From: Synergistaceae bacterium | GTDB lineage: Bacteria; Synergistota; Synergistia; Synergistales; Aminobacteriaceae | NCBI GenBank assembly: GCA_017470485.1 | Contig: JAFUYQ010000019.1 | Coordinates: 58,891 to 122,890, forward strand | DNA length: 64,000 bases | Direction: 5' to 3' | Part shown: piece by piece, positions 61,412 to 64,000 of the stretch | Position numbering within the stretch: position 1 is the first letter of the stretch | Layout of the letters: every line of letters begins with the position of its first letter | The notes under the pieces: model-generated | Database searches by the model: none | The model's input: only the letters and a program-made list of their open reading frames with translations | What the model was told of the DNA's origin: nothing | Made by a program: the position numbers and the translations under genes

Positions 61412-61454
61412 TTTTCTATCCCATTTTAACGTTACTTGAATGGAGGAAAAATTA

Positions 61455-63053
61455 ATGCAGGAGAAAAAAATCGTCAATATTCCCTCACTCATCAGCGATT
61501 ACTACACGCTTGCCCCTAATCCTGACGACAAAACCCAGCAGGTAGCTTTCGGAACTTCCGGACATCGGGGAAGTTCAGCACTGCACAGCTTCAATGAGGC
61601 TCATATTCTCGCTATAGCTCAGGCAGTCTATGAACACAGAACCGCCGAGAAAATACCCGGCCCGTTATATCTGGGTGCAGATACCCATGCACTCTCCGAG
61701 CCGTCAATGAGAACTTGCGTTGAAGTTTTAGCGGCCAACGGCGTAGAGCTAATCCTTCAGAAGGACTTTGCACCGACACCAACGCCCGTAATCTCACGCG
61801 CCATTCTCGAACATAACAGAACTCCCGGCAACAAGACCGCTGACGGAATGGTCATTACCCCGTCGCATAACCCCCCTACTGACGGAGGCATAAAATACGA
61901 TCCGCCTTCGGGAGGCCCCGCAAGCCCTGAGATTACCAGCAAGATTCAGAACAGGGCAAATGAATTAATCCGTCAGGGAGTAGGCTCGATAAAGCGCGTT
62001 CCTTTCGAGAAAGCAATCAAGATGGATAACGTTCACTTCGAGGACTTCGTAATGCCTTACGTCAAGGCTCTGGCCAGCGTTGTTGATATGGAGGCTATAG
62101 CAAAGTCAGGTCTCAAAATCGGTGCTGACCCTCTCGGCGGTTCGGGAATATATTACTGGAAGCCGATCGCTGAAGTCTACGGCATCAAAAATCTTGAGGT
62201 AGTCAATCCCAATCTCGACCCTACATTCTCATTCATGCCGCCCGACCATGACGGGAAAATCAGAATGGACTGCTCATCGCCCTATGCTATGGCCAATCTC
62301 ATACGCCTGAAGGACGACTATGACATCGCGTTCGGGAACGATACGGATTACGACAGGCACGGAATTGTTACTCCGCAGGGATTAATGAACCCTAACGCTT
62401 ATCTGGCAGTTGCGGTTCAGCATTTGTTCACGAGCCGCAAAGGGTGGCGTTCCGATGCCGCTGTCGGTAAAACTGTCGTGTCAAGCTCAATCATTGACAG
62501 GGTAACTAAGGGCATAGGGCGTAAACTCTGCGAAGTTCCGGTAGGTTTCAAGTGGTTTGTTGACGGGCTTCTTGACGGTTCAATGGGCTTCGGAGGAGAG
62601 GAGAGCGCAGGTGCTTCGTTCCTGTGCAGGGACGGTTCTGTATGGACGACTGACAAGGACGGAATTATCATGGACTTGTTAGCCTGCGAAATTACAGCCG
62701 TAACCGGCAAAAACCCTGCCCAGCATTACGATGAGATAAAGGCGAAATACGGAACGAGTTTCTACGCGAGGATTGACACACCGGCCACGCCTGAACAGAA
62801 GGCGGCTCTTGGGAAATTATCACCCGATGACATAAAGGCTGACACGCTCGCAGGAGACAAGATTACCGGAAAATTCACGAAAGCTCCGGGCAATAACGCT
62901 TCAATCGGCGGCCTGAAGGTTACGACAGAGAACGGCTGGTTTGCGGCCAGACCTTCGGGAACTGAGAACATCTGCAAGTTATATGCGGAAAGTTTTGTGA
63001 GTGCCGAGCATCTGAAGAAGATTCAGCAGGAGGCTCAGGCAATAATAGCTTAA
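61455..63053 (+). CDS. pgm: Phosphoglucomutase (alpha-D-glucose phosphate-specific)
   Basis: About 532 residues from ATG 61455; the earlier ATG 61440 lies inside the ribosome site GGAGGA that serves 61455. The active-site phosphoserine loop is [20 protein letters not shown] (about 133-152). The metal loop is [14 protein letters not shown] ([11 protein letters not shown]), the sugar loop is [11 protein letters not shown], and the phosphate site is [12 protein letters not shown]. It interconverts glucose-1-P and glucose-6-P, feeding nucleotide sugars for envelope glycans. It has its own likely promoter and a strong terminator. Confidence 0.93.
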   Translation: MQEKKIVNIPSLISDYYTLAPNPDDKTQQVAFGTSGHRGSSALHSFNEAHILAIAQAVYEHRTAEKIPGPLYLGADTHALSEPSMRTCVEVLAANGVELILQKDFAPTPTPVISRAILEHNRTPGNKTADGMVITPSHNPPTDGGIKYDPPSGGPASPEITSKIQNRANELIRQGVGSIKRVPFEKAIKMDNVHFEDFVMPYVKALASVVDMEAIAKSGLKIGADPLGGSGIYYWKPIAEVYGIKNLEVVNPNLDPTFSFMPPDHDGKIRMDCSSPYAMANLIRLKDDYDIAFGNDTDYDRHGIVTPQGLMNPNAYLAVAVQHLFTSRKGWRSDAAVGKTVVSSSIIDRVTKGIGRKLCEVPVGFKWFVDGLLDGSMGFGGEESAGASFLCRDGSVWTTDKDGIIMDLLACEITAVTGKNPAQHYDEIKAKYGTSFYARIDTPATPEQKAALGKLSPDDIKADTLAGDKITGKFTKAPGNNASIGGLKVTTENGWFAARPSGTENICKLYAESFVSAEHLKKIQQEAQAIIA

Positions 63054-63069
63054 AGAGTGAATGACTAAA

Positions 63070-63115
63070 AAATCCCTCTGGTTCTTTAAGGAGAGCCGGA
63101 GGGATTTATTTTATT
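63070..63115 (+). terminator. Intrinsic terminator after phosphoglucomutase
   Basis: AAATCCCTCTGG (63070-63081) pairs with CCGGAGGGATTT (63096-63107) over twelve positions with one G-T pair, followed by a T-rich run. The right arm contains GGAGGG, which also lies just upstream of the next gene. Confidence 0.85.
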
Positions 63116-63125
63116 ATTGCCCGTC

Positions 63126-64000
63126 ATGATTTTTCTGCTCGTGATGTATCCAGCGGCATGGGCAGACGTGGCAATCAACGCGACGAATTTTCCGGACGAG
63201 GTTTTCAGGGCATATGTCAGAACTTACTTCGACAAGGACTACAACATGGTACTGAGTGATGAGGAGATTGCAGGAGCAACCAGAATTAATGTATATAATG
63301 TTTCTGATATATCCTCGCTGAAGGGAATAGAATACTTCACTGCTTTGACTGTGCTGGATTGCTCCCATACTCAACTGACGAGACTAGATGTGAGCAAGAA
63401 TGTTGTTTTGACTACGCTGATTTATGGCAGTCAGGGACGTGAAGGACTCCTCATCACCTCATCTGGCAACGCCTCATGCCCGTATCAGCTCGACTTCAGC
63501 GTGTACATGTCCTCAGATAAATTCGCTAGTGTCTCGAACGTTAAGGGCTTCGCCTCAAACGATGCCAGCATAACAGCGACATACTCAAACGGTGTTGCGA
63601 TGTTTGCCACTCGTCCCGTGAAAGTAACTTACAACTACGCTACAGGCTACGGGAGCAAAACAATGGGTGTTACGATTTCGGGCGATGCCAGTTCAGAGCC
63701 GACTCCAACGCCTCCCCCAACGTCCACACCGCCTCCTTTCGGTACATCATACTATTACAACAGCGGAAATGACGGGAACACTTGGGAGACAGCCTACATT
63801 CTCAGCAGTGCGGCAGATTTTCTTCTTCTTCAGGAAAGAGTCAGCAACGGCACTGAAGGAACCGGCAAATACTACAAGCTGAACGCCAATGTCGATATGA
63901 CTTCCGTAACAGGCTGGTACGGCATTGGAAGGGACAATGACCCGAGCAAATCTGAGGAGGAGATTATTCACCCGTTCACAGGCCATTTTGACGGTCAGAA
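63126..64000 (+). CDS. Secreted leucine-rich repeat surface protein, 5' part (runs off the window)
   Basis: Open from 63090 to the window end; ATG at 63126 is taken as start, but TTG 63117 is possible. The hydrophobic leader extends upstream of the ATG in frame (FILLLPV before MIFLLVMYPAAWA), so the true start may be non-canonical or lost. The mature part begins VAINATNFPDEVFRAYVRTY and has a short LRR (DISSLKGIEYFTALTVLDCS, RLDVSKNVVLTTL). A conserved LRR-capping region, a Thr/Pro linker (EPTPTPPPTSTPPP) and a GLUG-like module (NTWETAYILSSAADFLLLQE, then HPFTGHFDGQ) follow. Surface adhesion or binding is likely. Only two or so LRR units remain, far fewer than usual for the type. Confidence 0.75.
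   Translation, partial: MIFLLVMYPAAWADVAINATNFPDEVFRAYVRTYFDKDYNMVLSDEEIAGATRINVYNVSDISSLKGIEYFTALTVLDCSHTQLTRLDVSKNVVLTTLIYGSQGREGLLITSSGNASCPYQLDFSVYMSSDKFASVSNVKGFASNDASITATYSNGVAMFATRPVKVTYNYATGYGSKTMGVTISGDASSEPTPTPPPTSTPPPFGTSYYYNSGNDGNTWETAYILSSAADFLLLQERVSNGTEGTGKYYKLNANVDMTSVTGWYGIGRDNDPSKSEEEIIHPFTGHFDGQ

Noticed and set aside
63114..63374. Minus-strand 86-residue open frame at the right end
   Set aside because: Antisense to the LRR surface protein, which has a signal peptide and recognisable repeats.

Overview
The window looks like a chromosomal segment of a diderm, flagellated, probably gut-associated anaerobe. Synergistota (Synergistaceae) is my best guess. The reasons are a complete start of lipid A synthesis (lpxD-lpxC-fabZ-lpxA) next to an Omp85/BamA gene, a Firmicutes-like housekeeping cluster (scpA/scpB, yicC-gmk, HisZ-dependent short HisG), a FatA-type acyl-ACP thioesterase, a type II secretion system, and a leucine-rich surface protein of the 'NATNFPD...FDKD' type that I associate with this phylum. 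No rRNA, tRNA or marker gene fixes the taxonomy, so this is inference. I see no prophage, integrase or insertion sequence.

Layout. (1) 1-3048, minus strand: a decayed, 5'-truncated gene at the left edge, then a terminator and three small genes (zinc ribbon, DUF4491, DUF4405 membrane protein). (2) 3069-11677, plus: flgM-flgN-flgK // flgL, with strikingly enlarged FlgK (1406 aa) and FlgL (1151 aa). (3) 11745-18182, plus: a lipid A aminoarabinose-type operon (arnC, formyltransferase, arnD, aminotransferase, decarboxylase, arnT). ArnA is split into two genes. (4) 18235-22168: secreted double cupin, DEAD/DEAH helicase, polysaccharide deacetylase, and a HigB/RelE toxin with an antitoxin that stops before its DNA-binding domain. 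(5) 22217-32646, minus: ftsH, a small membrane protein, gmk, yicC, plsC, cmk, HDOD protein, rluB, scpB, scpA, trpS, Nif3-like, deoxynucleoside kinase. (6) 32774-53518, minus: a tightly packed run of hisZ-hisG-hisD, thioesterase, trkA, trkH, fused MFS/spermidine synthase, O-antigen ligase/glycosyltransferase-like protein, then gspJ-K-L-M-N-C-I-D-E-F-G-H. (7) 53631-63053, plus: histidine phosphatase, a small sigma factor with a membrane partner, BamA, a CRISPR-like repeat pair, a predicted envelope protein, lpxD-lpxC-fabZ-lpxA, phosphoglucomutase. (8) 63126-64000, plus: the start of a large LRR/GLUG-type surface protein that runs off the window.

The common theme is the cell envelope: lipid A synthesis and its cationic modification, outer-membrane protein assembly, type II secretion with a possible linked glycosyltransferase, flagellar export and surface display. 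Many genes overlap by 1-20 bases, implying long co-transcribed units. The most unusual signals are the CRISPR-like repeat pair in front of (and partly inside) the gene after bamA, the domain-duplicated giant FlgK/FlgL, and several gene remnants at operon borders (1-1704, 22007-22168, 32750-32842). All functional calls come from reading motifs and recalled family features; no database search was run.
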